From: Paraburkholderia agricolaris
GTDB taxonomy: Bacteria > Pseudomonadota > Gammaproteobacteria > Burkholderiales > Burkholderiaceae
Assembly (NCBI RefSeq): GCF_009455635.1
Contig: NZ_QPER01000002.1
Coordinates: 1,054,001-1,118,000, forward strand
Length of the DNA stretch: 64,000 nucleotides
Direction: 5' to 3'
Position 1 is the stretch's first letter; every line of letters starts with the position of its first letter. This document shows positions 50,349 through 58,983 of the stretch, one piece after another. The position numbers and the translations under genes were made by a program. A model generated the notes under the pieces. It did not search any database, had not been told where the DNA came from, and saw only the letters and a list, made by a program, of their open reading frames with translations.

Positions 50349-50914
50349 ATATCGCTCAGAGCATTGCCATTGTCGTACCGTGGGCGCTGTGGCTGCTGTA
50401 TTGGGTCGCGACGTCGAACCGGGTCAAACAGACCGCGCGCAAGGAGGCATCGCTGTCGCGCACGTTGCAGTCGATTCCGCTGATTGGCGGCGGCGCGTTG
50501 ATCGTGTTGCCGGACTTCACCGCAGCGGCGTTGTCCGTCGATCTGCATGCAATCGGGCCGCTCCAGCTGGCCGGCTTCGCCGTGCTCCTGGCCGGTCTTG
50601 CTTTTTCCGTGTGGGCGCGGCTGCATCTCGGCACCAACTGGAGCGTGTCGGTCACGCTGAAGGAAGGGCATGAACTGGTGCGTAGCGGGCCTTATGGGCT
50701 GGTTCGTCATCCGATCTATACGGGCTGCCTGCTGGCCCTTCTGGGGGCCGTGCTGATCGGCGCGCAATGGCGTGGCGTGGTCGGGCTATTGCTGATTTTC
50801 GCATCGCTGGCGTACAAGGTGCGGGTCGAGGAGAGCTGGCTGACCGGTCACTTCGGCCGTGCGTATTCGCAGTATCGCCGCGACGTCGCCGCGCTGATTC
50901 CCGGTCTCTTCTGA
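50345..50914 (+). CDS. Isoprenylcysteine carboxyl methyltransferase-like membrane protein
   Basis: A 189-residue integral membrane protein with about four or five helices. The ICMT/PEMT-type core is clear: GPYGLVRHPIYTG contains the RHPxY motif for S-adenosylmethionine binding, and the C-terminal EESWLTGHFGRAYSQYRR plus ALIPGLF match the second motif. Such enzymes methylate carboxyl or other groups on lipids and small molecules. The start is a GTG at 50345 that overlaps the rhlA stop, and rhlB follows after nine bases, so it is fully embedded in the operon. A methyl ester of the rhamnolipid or of its fatty-acid dimer is an obvious possibility; it is untested. I know this gene is not present in the compact rhlABC operons of Pseudomonas. 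Confidence 0.88.
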   Translation: MNIAQSIAIVVPWALWLLYWVATSNRVKQTARKEASLSRTLQSIPLIGGGALIVLPDFTAAALSVDLHAIGPLQLAGFAVLLAGLAFSVWARLHLGTNWSVSVTLKEGHELVRSGPYGLVRHPIYTGCLLALLGAVLIGAQWRGVVGLLLIFASLAYKVRVEESWLTGHFGRAYSQYRRDVAALIPGLF

Positions 50915-50923
50915 GCTGCCCGA

Positions 50924-52264
50924 ATGGCGAAAGTCATCATTACCGCGATCGGCTCGGCGGGCGACGTGCATCCGTTGCTCGGCATCGGTGCGGCGCTGGC
51001 CGCGCGCGGCCATGAGATCGTCTTTTGCACGCATCCTCCGTTCGCAGAAGCTGCCGCGCGCCAGGGCTTTGCTTTCGTGCCCATCGGCACCGCCGCTGAA
51101 TATGAAGCGGCGATGGCGAACCCGGCGCTATGGCATCCGCGTACGTCGTTCCGGACGTTATGGGCGGTGATCGCACCAACATTGCGACCGCATTTCGACA
51201 CGCTGGCCGCGTTGACCGATAGCAACACGGTGCTGGTCGGCACGTTATGGGCTTTTTCCGCACGGCTGATGCAGGAACTGTATCGTGTGCCGTTCGTGTC
51301 GGTACAGGTGTCGCCGTCGACCCTGCTGTCCGCGCATGCGCCGCCCACCCACCCGCGTCTGACGATTCCGCGTGGCTTGCCGTTGGCTGTAAAAACGGCG
51401 CTGCTGCGGCTAATCGAGCGACAGGTGCTCGACAAGATCTGCGGCCCCGCATTGAATGGGTTGCGCGCGGAACTGGGGCCCGCGCCGGTGCGGCGCATTT
51501 TCGGCGAGTGGCTGCATTCGACCGACGGTGTGCTGTGCCTGTTTCCGGACTGGTTCGCGCAAGCGCAACCGGATTGGCCGGCACCGCGCTGCCTTAGCGG
51601 TTTTCCGCTGTTCAACGACACGAGCGCGACCGCGCCCGATCCGCAACTCGACGCTTTTCTTGCTACGGGCGAGCGGCCTGTGGTTTTCACAGCAGGCTCG
51701 ACGCTGATCGATCAGGAACGCTATGCAAATGCCGTGAGCGCGGCGTTGAGGGAAGGTGGGCTGCGCGGCATTCTTCTGACACCGGATGCGCCCAAAACCG
51801 ATGCGGCTGCTATTGAGGCCGATGTGTGTGCAGACGCGCCGGGCGCGTTGCTCAAGCGGCGTTACGTGCCGCTGCAGACGCTGTTACCACGCTGCCGTGC
51901 GCTCGTGCATCACGGCGGCATCGGCACTGCTGCGCTGGCGTATGCCGCCGGTATTCCGCAGGTGGTCACACCGTTCGCGCACGATCAGTTCGATAACGCA
52001 CAGCGCGTCGTCGTGAGTGGATGCGGCATTCGGCTGGACAGGCCGCTGCAACCGCAGGCGCTCGTTCGTGCCTTGAGGCAAGTGCTTGGCAGCCCGTCGA
52101 TCGCGACCCAGTGCGGACGCGTGCAGGACCGCCTCGCGGCGTCGCCGGACGGCTGCGAGACCGCCGCGCGCTATATCGAAGCGTTCATGCCGGCCGCCGT
52201 GCGCGAGCAAACTGTCGGTCGCACGACTTCGCCGGCGCTGGCCGCCATCGGACATAGCGTATGA
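50924..52264 (+). CDS. rhlB: RhlB, rhamnosyltransferase I
   Basis: A 446-residue GT-B glycosyltransferase of the GT1 family that joins dTDP-rhamnose to the RhlA product to give mono-rhamnolipid. The N-terminal AIGSAGDVHPLLGIGAAL opening and the C-terminal donor-binding stretch RCRALVHHGGIGTAALAYAAGIPQVVTPFAHDQFDNA are the family signatures. It lacks a signal peptide and acts at the cytoplasmic side with RhlA. It follows the methyltransferase gene by nine bases and overlaps the next gene by four (ATGA). The size is similar to known RhlB (about 426 residues) with a short extra C-terminal tail. Confidence 0.93.
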   Translation: MAKVIITAIGSAGDVHPLLGIGAALAARGHEIVFCTHPPFAEAAARQGFAFVPIGTAAEYEAAMANPALWHPRTSFRTLWAVIAPTLRPHFDTLAALTDSNTVLVGTLWAFSARLMQELYRVPFVSVQVSPSTLLSAHAPPTHPRLTIPRGLPLAVKTALLRLIERQVLDKICGPALNGLRAELGPAPVRRIFGEWLHSTDGVLCLFPDWFAQAQPDWPAPRCLSGFPLFNDTSATAPDPQLDAFLATGERPVVFTAGSTLIDQERYANAVSAALREGGLRGILLTPDAPKTDAAAIEADVCADAPGALLKRRYVPLQTLLPRCRALVHHGGIGTAALAYAAGIPQVVTPFAHDQFDNAQRVVVSGCGIRLDRPLQPQALVRALRQVLGSPSIATQCGRVQDRLAASPDGCETAARYIEAFMPAAVREQTVGRTTSPALAAIGHSV

Positions 52265-53853
52265 GCGCCGCTACGCCGTTGCCGGCGGATACGGGGCATG
52301 GCCCTGGCCCGGACTCCGCTGGCGAGCACAGCGTACCTCGCATGCGCGGCGCGCAACTCGCCTTGCTGACGTTCGCGTTGTCGCTGGCCACCTTCATCGA
52401 AGTCCTGGATTCGACGGTAACAAACGTCGCGGTGCCGGCGATTTCCGGCGGCCTCGGCGTGTCCAACAGCCAGGGCACGTGGGTAATCAGTTCGTACTCC
52501 GTGGCCGCAGCCATCGCCGTACCGTTGACGGGCTGGCTCTCGCGCCGGCTCGGCGAAACGCGGCTGTTTCTCGGCGCGGTGGTGCTCTTCACGCTGACGT
52601 CGCTGTTGTGCGGCGTGGCCGGCGATTTTCATCTTCTGGTGGTATGCCGCGCTTTGCAGGGGCTTTTCTCCGGGCCGATGGTGCCGCTTTCCCAAACGAT
52701 CCTGCTGCGCACCTTTCCCCCGGACAAGCGCGTTGTGGCACTCGCGCTATGGGCGATGACCGTACTGCTTGCGCCGATTTTCGGCCCGGTGGTGGGCGGC
52801 TGGATCATCGACAATTTTTCGTGGCCGTGGATCTTCCTGATCAATCTGCCGATCGGTATCTTCTCGTTTGCAGTGTGCATGACGATGCTGCGCCCCGACG
52901 CGCCGGCTGCCAAGGCGGCGCCGATCGATTTGCCCGGCATTCTTCTGCTGGTGGTCGGTGTGGGCTCGCTGCAGATGGTGCTGGATCTTGGGCATGATCG
53001 CGGCTGGTTCGATTCGCCGCTGATCCTGACGCTCGCGATCGTCGCCGGTTTGGCGATCGTGTCGCTGTTGATCTGGGAGGCCGGCGAACGGCATCCTGTG
53101 ATCGATTTAAGCCTGTTCCGCGACCGTACGTTCTCGTTTTGCGTGCTGATTATCGCGCTTGGCATGATGAGCTTTTCGGTGGTCGGCGTGATCTTTCCGC
53201 TCTGGCTGCAGGCCGTGATGGGTTACACCGCATATCAGGCCGGACTTGCCACTGCGCCACTCGGCGTGCTCGCGCTGGTGTTCTCGATTCTGGTCGGCAT
53301 CTATGCAGCCCGTTTCGACGCACGCGTGCTGGCGACTTTCGGCTTTCTCGTGTTTGCGGGCGTGCTGTGGTGGGATGCGCATTTCACGCTGACCATGACC
53401 TTCACGCAGATCATCACGCCGGGTCTGATCCAGGGAATCGGCTTGCCGTGCTTCTTCATTCCGTTGACCGCGGCGACGCTCTCGCGCGTGTCCGACGACA
53501 AGCTCGCGGCGGCCTCCAGCCTGTCGAATTTCCTGCGCACGCTATCGGCGGCGTTCGGCACGGCAATGAGCGTCACGCTATGGGATAACCGCGCGCTGTA
53601 TCACTACGACGTCGTCGCACAGTCGGTGACGAAATCGTCCGGCAACACGCAGCGCTTTGTTCAGAGCCTGCACGGCATGGGTATCGACGGCGCGCGCGAA
53701 CTCGCCACCTTGCATCACGTCGTGCAGCAACAGGCGTACATGATGGCGACCGGCGACATGTTCTACATGGCAAGCGTCACCTGCCTCGTGCTTGCCGCGA
53801 TGATGTGGCTCACGCGTCCAAAGCGCGGTGCGGCAATGGCTTTAGGTCACTGA
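52261..53853 (+). CDS. DHA2-family MFS exporter, EmrB/QacA type
   Basis: A 530-residue transporter with 14 helices, as in EmrB/QacA drug exporters. It shows the early LDSTVTNVAVPAISGGLG motif C/D1, then TWVISSYSVAAAIAVPLTGWLS and RLGETRLFL (motif A), and GPVVGGWIIDNFSWPWIFLINLPIG (motif C region), all typical. It probably exports rhamnolipid or its precursor in place of a dedicated transporter, together with the HlyD adaptor and outer-membrane factor downstream. The start overlaps the rhlB stop by four bases. The start at 52261 is the ATGA junction. Confidence 0.92.
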   Translation: MSAATPLPADTGHGPGPDSAGEHSVPRMRGAQLALLTFALSLATFIEVLDSTVTNVAVPAISGGLGVSNSQGTWVISSYSVAAAIAVPLTGWLSRRLGETRLFLGAVVLFTLTSLLCGVAGDFHLLVVCRALQGLFSGPMVPLSQTILLRTFPPDKRVVALALWAMTVLLAPIFGPVVGGWIIDNFSWPWIFLINLPIGIFSFAVCMTMLRPDAPAAKAAPIDLPGILLLVVGVGSLQMVLDLGHDRGWFDSPLILTLAIVAGLAIVSLLIWEAGERHPVIDLSLFRDRTFSFCVLIIALGMMSFSVVGVIFPLWLQAVMGYTAYQAGLATAPLGVLALVFSILVGIYAARFDARVLATFGFLVFAGVLWWDAHFTLTMTFTQIITPGLIQGIGLPCFFIPLTAATLSRVSDDKLAAASSLSNFLRTLSAAFGTAMSVTLWDNRALYHYDVVAQSVTKSSGNTQRFVQSLHGMGIDGARELATLHHVVQQQAYMMATGDMFYMASVTCLVLAAMMWLTRPKRGAAMALGH

Positions 53854-53863
53854 GGAACTTCCA

Positions 53864-54898
53864 ATGACGATCCTGGGCGCATTGATCATCCTGTTTCATC
53901 CGAGCGAAGCGCAACTCGCACGCGCGGTGGCGATGCGCGAAAGGTGCGATCGTCTGCTGGTGGTCGACAACTCGCCTTTGCCGGACGCGCGCGCCGCGAT
54001 CATGCTGGGGGAGGCGGGCGTCGCGTTGCAGCATCACGGTAATCGCAATGGCATTGCGGGCGCCTTCAATTGCGGCTTGAGTACGCTGTTCGACTCGGGT
54101 GTGGAAGCGGTCGCGCTGTTCGACCAGGATTCGGAGGCGCCTGCCGACTACTTCACGGTGATGCGCGAGCGGTGCGCCTCAATGAGCGGCCGGGCATTCC
54201 TGGCCGGCCCGCGTATCTTCGATGAGAACGATCAGCGCTTCCTGCCCGAGCTCGCGACGAGCGGGCTGGCGGTCGAAAGATTGGCGATACAAGCCGACGT
54301 GCCGTTGCAGCGCTGCGCCTTTCTGATTTCGTCCGGCTGCGTCGTGTCTCGCGAGGCGTTCGCGCGGCTTGGCCGCTTCGACGAAGCGCTGTTCATCGAT
54401 CATGTCGACACCGAGTACTGCTTGCGCGCGCTGCTGCGTAATGTGCCTGTGTATGTCGTGCCGTCGCTCGTGCTGCTGCATCGGATTGGCTCGCGGAGCC
54501 GTCACAAACTGGGTCCGCTGGAATTGACGACGATGAATCATCCCGGTTTCCGCCGCTATTACAGCGCGCGAAACGCAATGCAGCTGGCGCTGCAATATGG
54601 ATTACGTTTGCCGGTGGCGATCGTGCCGAACGTGCTGACGCTCTGGCAAATCGTGCAAATCCTGCTGCTGGAGAAGCATAAGGCAGCAAAGCTCAAAGCG
54701 ATTGCGCAGGGTGTTTTCGATGGATTCTTCGGGCGAATGGGGCCGCTTGAACGGACGCGTCCGCGACTTGCGGCCAACGTTGCCAGGGCGGCTAACGTAG
54801 CTGCTGTGGCTGACCCCGCGATGGCCGGCGGGATGAGCACGCCAGAACCGGGAGCGCGCACGGTAGCTCGTGCAGTACCTCGTACCTGGCACTCGTGA
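53864..54898 (+). CDS. rhlC: RhlC, rhamnosyltransferase II
   Basis: A 344-residue GT2-family transferase that adds the second rhamnose to give di-rhamnolipid. The N-terminal domain reads ALIILFHPSEAQLARAV...LLVVDNSP, followed by HHGNRNGIAGAFNCGLSTLF and the metal-binding motif LFDQDSEAP. SSGCVVSREAFARLGRFDEALFIDHVDTEYCLR is the acceptor region. The C-terminus is longer than in Pseudomonas RhlC (325 residues) by a Pro/Arg-rich tail. It starts ten bases after the MFS gene and overlaps the outer-membrane-factor gene by four bases. Its presence indicates that both mono- and di-rhamnolipids can be made. Confidence 0.94.
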   Translation: MTILGALIILFHPSEAQLARAVAMRERCDRLLVVDNSPLPDARAAIMLGEAGVALQHHGNRNGIAGAFNCGLSTLFDSGVEAVALFDQDSEAPADYFTVMRERCASMSGRAFLAGPRIFDENDQRFLPELATSGLAVERLAIQADVPLQRCAFLISSGCVVSREAFARLGRFDEALFIDHVDTEYCLRALLRNVPVYVVPSLVLLHRIGSRSRHKLGPLELTTMNHPGFRRYYSARNAMQLALQYGLRLPVAIVPNVLTLWQIVQILLLEKHKAAKLKAIAQGVFDGFFGRMGPLERTRPRLAANVARAANVAAVADPAMAGGMSTPEPGARTVARAVPRTWHS

Positions 54899-56451
54899 GA
54901 CAGTCTATGCAATTGCTTTTGCCGCGCTCCTCGCCACTGTTTTTACCGCTTCTGCTCATTGCAGCGGCGCTGACAGGGTGTGTGAGCGATGCTGGTCTGC
55001 ATACTAGCGTTACACCGCTTAAACCGTCCGCCGATGCGCTTGTCCAGAGTATCGGGCCGAACGCGAACGGCACATGGCCCGCGCCCGATTGGGTCAAACG
55101 CTACCGCGATCCGCAACTGGATGAACTGGTTGCTGAGGCGTTGCAGAATAGTCCCGACCTGCAGATCGCCAAGGCGAGGGTGGGCACCGCGCAGGCCCAA
55201 CTCGAACAGTTTGCTTCGCTCACCGGTCTTACGGGCACGGCGGGCGCGACGGTAAGCAAGGCCCGCTTGCCGCAACCGGACGACGTGGCCAATGTGTCCG
55301 TTGGCGGTCGGCAGATTCCGGTGCAGTTGTTCAACGATCCGGTGGTCTCGCCGGCGGCGTTGTTCGCCGGTTTGAGCTACCAGCTCGACCTGTGGGGCAA
55401 GAATGCCGCGCTGACCGGCAGCCTGCTGTCCACGCGCGATGCGGCGCGCGTCGATGCGGAGCAGGCACGGCTCACGTTGACGGTTGCGCTCGTGACGCTC
55501 TATTGCGAGCTCGACCGCGGATATGCCATGCAGGACATTCTGCTGCAAAAGCAGCAGGCCGCGGATAGCGTCGATGCGGTGTTGCGCGAGCGGGGTGCGC
55601 GCGGCATCGATAACGCTTACGACTCGGCCGACGCCGCACTGAAACGAAGCCGGCTCGCTTCGCAGCAGGCACTCAACGACGAACGCATCAAACTGACCGA
55701 GTTGCAGATCGGCGTGCTGACGGGGCGCGGCGCGGAGCGCGGTTTGTCGCTGCATCGTCCGCAACTGGCAGCGGCGGCCGACGCGCCAATGCCCGCGCAA
55801 TTGCCGGTAGACCTGCTGGGCCGCCGGCCCGATATCGTGGCGGCGCGTTTGCGGGCCGAAGCCGCTCTCGCGAATATCGACGCCACGCGGGCGCAGTTTT
55901 ATCCCGACGTGAATCTGGTGGCCTTTGCCGGGCTCACGGCATTGACGCCCGCCGCGCTTTTCTCGCGCGCGGCGCTGACTGGTTCGGTGGGACCGGCGAT
56001 CTCCTTGCCGATTTTCGATCGAACCCGGCTGCGTGCCCAACTCGGCGGCGATTACGCCAACGTCGACGCCGCGATCGCTCTTTACAACAAGACGATCGAC
56101 GAGGCGCTCGGCGACGTTGCGCGTCAACTGACTTCGTTGCGTACGGTCGATACGCTCACCACTGAGCAGACGCGCGCGGTCGACGCAGCCGCAAAGATCG
56201 TTGCGATTGCAGAGGAGCGGCATCGTCGGGGTATCGGCATGCAGAAGGACGTGACGCTGGCGGACCTGTCCTTACTCGACGAACGCGCCCAGCAAGTCGA
56301 TTTGCAGGGCCGCCGCAGACTGCTGCAGGTCGCGCTGGTGGGCGCGCTCGGTGGCGGCTTTGACGTACGCAAGGTGGCCGGCGCGCCGATCTCGCACTAT
56401 CAGCCGACCTTTCCCTCTCACGCACGCATCACGGATACGCACTTCGATTGA
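54895..56451 (+). CDS. Outer-membrane efflux lipoprotein (NodT/OprM-like)
   Basis: A 518-residue TolC-type channel. A signal peptide with lipobox (LTGC, Cys29 from the GTG start) anchors it to the outer membrane. The two OEP repeats are visible from PDWVKRYRDPQLDELVAEALQNSPDL and later LPVDLLGRRPDIVAARLRAEAALANIDATRAQFYPDVNL, the NodT-type signature. It forms the exit duct for an inner-membrane exporter and HlyD adaptor, here most likely for rhamnolipid. The start is the GTG at 54895 that overlaps the rhlC stop; an ATG at 54907 is an alternative. The next gene begins directly after the stop. Confidence 0.92.
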   Translation: MRQSMQLLLPRSSPLFLPLLLIAAALTGCVSDAGLHTSVTPLKPSADALVQSIGPNANGTWPAPDWVKRYRDPQLDELVAEALQNSPDLQIAKARVGTAQAQLEQFASLTGLTGTAGATVSKARLPQPDDVANVSVGGRQIPVQLFNDPVVSPAALFAGLSYQLDLWGKNAALTGSLLSTRDAARVDAEQARLTLTVALVTLYCELDRGYAMQDILLQKQQAADSVDAVLRERGARGIDNAYDSADAALKRSRLASQQALNDERIKLTELQIGVLTGRGAERGLSLHRPQLAAAADAPMPAQLPVDLLGRRPDIVAARLRAEAALANIDATRAQFYPDVNLVAFAGLTALTPAALFSRAALTGSVGPAISLPIFDRTRLRAQLGGDYANVDAAIALYNKTIDEALGDVARQLTSLRTVDTLTTEQTRAVDAAAKIVAIAEERHRRGIGMQKDVTLADLSLLDERAQQVDLQGRRRLLQVALVGALGGGFDVRKVAGAPISHYQPTFPSHARITDTHFD

Positions 56452-57690
56452 ATGCACAACGATAAACAGGCACAGCATGCCGCCGGCTGGACCCAGCAGC
56501 AGGCAAACCCGGCAGACGGGGGAGGCATATCGGGCGACGCGCACGATTCGAAACGGACTGCGCGGCGGCGCCGGTTTGCCGTTTTCTTCGGTGTGGTGGC
56601 GCTCGCCGGTCTGGCGTGGCTAACGTATTGGGGGTTGAGCGCGCGCTTCTTTGAGGAGACCGACGACGCCTACGTGGCGGGCAACATCGTGCAGATCGCC
56701 GCGCAGATACCCGGCACGGTCACCGATATTCTCGTGGACAACACGCGTCAGGTTCGTGCGGGCCAGCCGCTCGTCAAGCTCGACGACGCCGAAGCGGCCG
56801 CCGCGTTCGCGCAGGCCAAAGCGCAACTTACACTCGCCGTGCGCCAGGTAGCAAACGCGACGATCTCGCGCAAGCTCTACGTGCAATCGATCGATGCGCG
56901 CCGCGCCGAACTGGCGTTGGCGCAACGTGCGCTGGCGGCGCGCGATCATGCGTCGGTCGAGGTAGTGTCGCCGGAAGAACTGGCGCGTGCTCGTGAGGCG
57001 GTGGCGGTTGCTCAAGCGAATCTCGCTTCGGCACAGGTCCAACTCGATGCTGCCCGCGCGCTCGGCGGAAAATTTCCGGTCGAAGCCAGTCCGCCGGTTC
57101 TGCAAGCCGCCGCGCAATTGCGGCTTGCTTATCGGAACCTGCAGCGCACCACCGTGGTTTCTCCCGTCGACGGCACGGTCGGGCAGCGCTCGGTGCAGAT
57201 CGGCCAGCAGGTCGGGCCAGGACTCGCCCTGATGTCGATCATCCCGCTCGAGCGTCTATGGGTCGAAGCGAACTTCAAGGAAGGCCAGATCCGCAGCATG
57301 CGGGTGGGGCAGCCCGTGCGCATCGTGTCGGACGTGTATGGCTCGCAGGTGGTGTATCACGGGCACGTGGAAGGCTTCTCGGCGGGCACGGGTAGCGCGT
57401 TCTCGATGCTGCCTTCGCAGAACGCGGCCGGCAACTGGATCAAGGTCGTGCAGCGCGTGCCGATCGTGATTTCGCTCGATCCGGCCGAACTCGCTGCGCA
57501 TCCGTTGCGACTCGGTCTCTCGATGCAGGTGTCGGTGGATACGCACGTGCGAAGTGGTCATCTGATCGGCAACGATACGCCGGCGGCCACGTTGAGTACC
57601 CGCGTCCACGATAACGTTTCGCGCGATGCCGACACGTTGATCGCGCAGATCATCCGGGATAACAGCGACCGGGGTGGCGCTGCGCAATAG
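56452..57690 (+). CDS. HlyD/EmrA-family membrane-fusion adaptor
   Basis: A 412-residue periplasmic adaptor. After about 35 polar residues there is one membrane helix (about 42-60). The lipoyl-like DDAYVAGNIVQIAAQIPGTV and DILVDNTRQVRAGQPLVKLD follow, then a coiled-coil hairpin (about 100-200), and the returning TTVVSPVDGTVGQRSVQIGQQV half. It links the DHA2 exporter to the NodT-type channel. The ATG directly follows the upstream stop. It closes the operon; three bases separate it from the convergent BON-like gene. The EmrA likeness fits the DHA2 (EmrB-type) exporter of the same operon. Confidence 0.93.
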   Translation: MHNDKQAQHAAGWTQQQANPADGGGISGDAHDSKRTARRRRFAVFFGVVALAGLAWLTYWGLSARFFEETDDAYVAGNIVQIAAQIPGTVTDILVDNTRQVRAGQPLVKLDDAEAAAAFAQAKAQLTLAVRQVANATISRKLYVQSIDARRAELALAQRALAARDHASVEVVSPEELARAREAVAVAQANLASAQVQLDAARALGGKFPVEASPPVLQAAAQLRLAYRNLQRTTVVSPVDGTVGQRSVQIGQQVGPGLALMSIIPLERLWVEANFKEGQIRSMRVGQPVRIVSDVYGSQVVYHGHVEGFSAGTGSAFSMLPSQNAAGNWIKVVQRVPIVISLDPAELAAHPLRLGLSMQVSVDTHVRSGHLIGNDTPAATLSTRVHDNVSRDADTLIAQIIRDNSDRGGAAQ

Positions 57691-57693
57691 CGG

Positions 57694-58236
57694 CTAGTTG
57701 CCGGGATCGATCACCGGTTTGTCCGGCTCAGCAAGCGTTCTATAGGGAAGGGCTGCTGCGTGCGGATTGCTTGTGGTGTCGTCGATCACGCGATCGACGT
57801 CCGCGGTTTTCGCGAGTTCCGTGAGGAACGCCTGTTTATCGAAGCCTGGTGCGACGCAACCTTGAACGTAGATGAAGCGGCGTTGCAGCGTGAGCCACAG
57901 CGTCGACTGTTCGCGCCAGTGGTTGGCGTAGTTGATATTGGCGAGCCGCCGCTGTACGGCCTCGGCGATTTCCGCGTCGTACAGGTACGCGTTCGACAGA
58001 CGGCACCGACCTTCCACCCAGCAGCTATTGCCGCGCTCGATCCGGTAATGGCTGTCGTCGAGCCATTCCTGTTCGGTCTCGAGCGGGCCCAGCGGTACCG
58101 GGCAGTCACTGACCGCTTGGGATATCTGAAAGAACGGGTCGTGCCCGCGATTGACGCGTTGCGCCTCGCCATAGGCGTGCGTCGCGGCCATGCAGACCAG
58201 AAAACTTGCCAGGTACTGTCTAATCAGGCGTTCCAT
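57694..58236 (-). CDS. Exported protein with a probable BON domain
   Basis: A 180-residue protein with a signal peptide (about 1-23). The middle has two Cys residues and Trp-rich stretches (SDCPVPLGPLETEQEW, RGNSCWVEGRC). The C-terminal half (AYLYDAEIAEAVQRRLANINY...RRFIYVQGCVAPGFDKQAFLTELAKTADVDRVIDD) has the A-x-x-x-V-x-x-x-L and V-x-G-x-V spacing of BON domains, which bind lipids and surfaces. Several cysteines suggest disulfides. It is convergent with the rhamnolipid operon by three bases. Function is otherwise unknown. The start at 58236 has weak GGAGC-type sequence upstream. Confidence 0.6.
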   Translation of the reverse strand: MERLIRQYLASFLVCMAATHAYGEAQRVNRGHDPFFQISQAVSDCPVPLGPLETEQEWLDDSHYRIERGNSCWVEGRCRLSNAYLYDAEIAEAVQRRLANINYANHWREQSTLWLTLQRRFIYVQGCVAPGFDKQAFLTELAKTADVDRVIDDTTSNPHAAALPYRTLAEPDKPVIDPGN

Positions 58237-58332
58237 CGTCTTCGGCTCCGGAGTGTTGAGCGTGGGGCAGACGGATCGACGGCCTTGATTCCCGGCTACC
58301 TGGACGAGATTATGCAGCGGCTGTTCGGATGC

Positions 58333-58983
58333 TCAACGATTCTTACGACGATTCTCGACAGCGAACTTGATCAACTCAGCCTGACCTTCGATATCGAGCT
58401 TGCGTTTCAGATTCAGCCGATGCGTTTCTACCGTGCGCACGGACAAATCGTTGCGTTGCGCGATCTGCTTGCTCGAGAGGCCTTCCGCGAGCGCGTCGAG
58501 AATATCGCGCTCGCGCGGCGTGAGCCGTTCAATCGGCGATTGCGTCGCCGAGGCCTGAATTAATCGTGCGCCCAGCCCTGCGCTGAAAAACGTCTTGCCT
58601 TCCAGCACCGCGCCGATTGCCTGAATGATTTCGGTGGCGGGTGAGTCTTTGAGTACGTAGCCGCTGGCCCCCGCGCGTACCGCCTGGGTCACGTACTCGA
58701 GGTTGTCGTGCATGGACAGCATCAACACGCGAATTGCCGGGAAGCGTTCATGAAACAGGCCGGCCAGCGCGATACCGTTCATCCCGTTCATGCCGACGTC
58801 CATCAGCACCAGATGCGGTTCCTGACTGTCGGCGAGCGCGAGCGCTTCCTGCGCATTGCCGGCTTCGCCGACGATCTCGATGTTGCGTACGGCTTCGAGC
58901 CGCGCGCGCAAGCCGTCGCGAACCAGCGGGTGGTCGTCGATCAGAATCAAACGTGCGATGGCGAGGGACATGTCGTTCATCAT
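58333..58983 (-). CDS. NarL/LuxR-family response regulator
   Basis: A 216-residue regulator. The receiver domain has its phospho-acceptor Asp in LVLMDVGMNGMNG and the conserved Lys in GYVLKDSP. The C-terminal LuxR helix-turn-helix is ERLTPRERDILDALAEGLSSKQIAQRN followed by LSVRTVETHRLNLKRKL. It is the partner of the kinase gene, whose stop overlaps its ATG by one base. I take the ATG at 58983 because AGGAAATCTG ends there; 58980 and 58971 are also possible. The neighbouring MctP-type transporter suggests it controls monocarboxylate uptake, as MctR does in rhizobia. The TACGTAG triplet near the kinase start may be its site. Confidence 0.92.
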   Translation of the reverse strand: MMNDMSLAIARLILIDDHPLVRDGLRARLEAVRNIEIVGEAGNAQEALALADSQEPHLVLMDVGMNGMNGIALAGLFHERFPAIRVLMLSMHDNLEYVTQAVRAGASGYVLKDSPATEIIQAIGAVLEGKTFFSAGLGARLIQASATQSPIERLTPRERDILDALAEGLSSKQIAQRNDLSVRTVETHRLNLKRKLDIEGQAELIKFAVENRRKNR

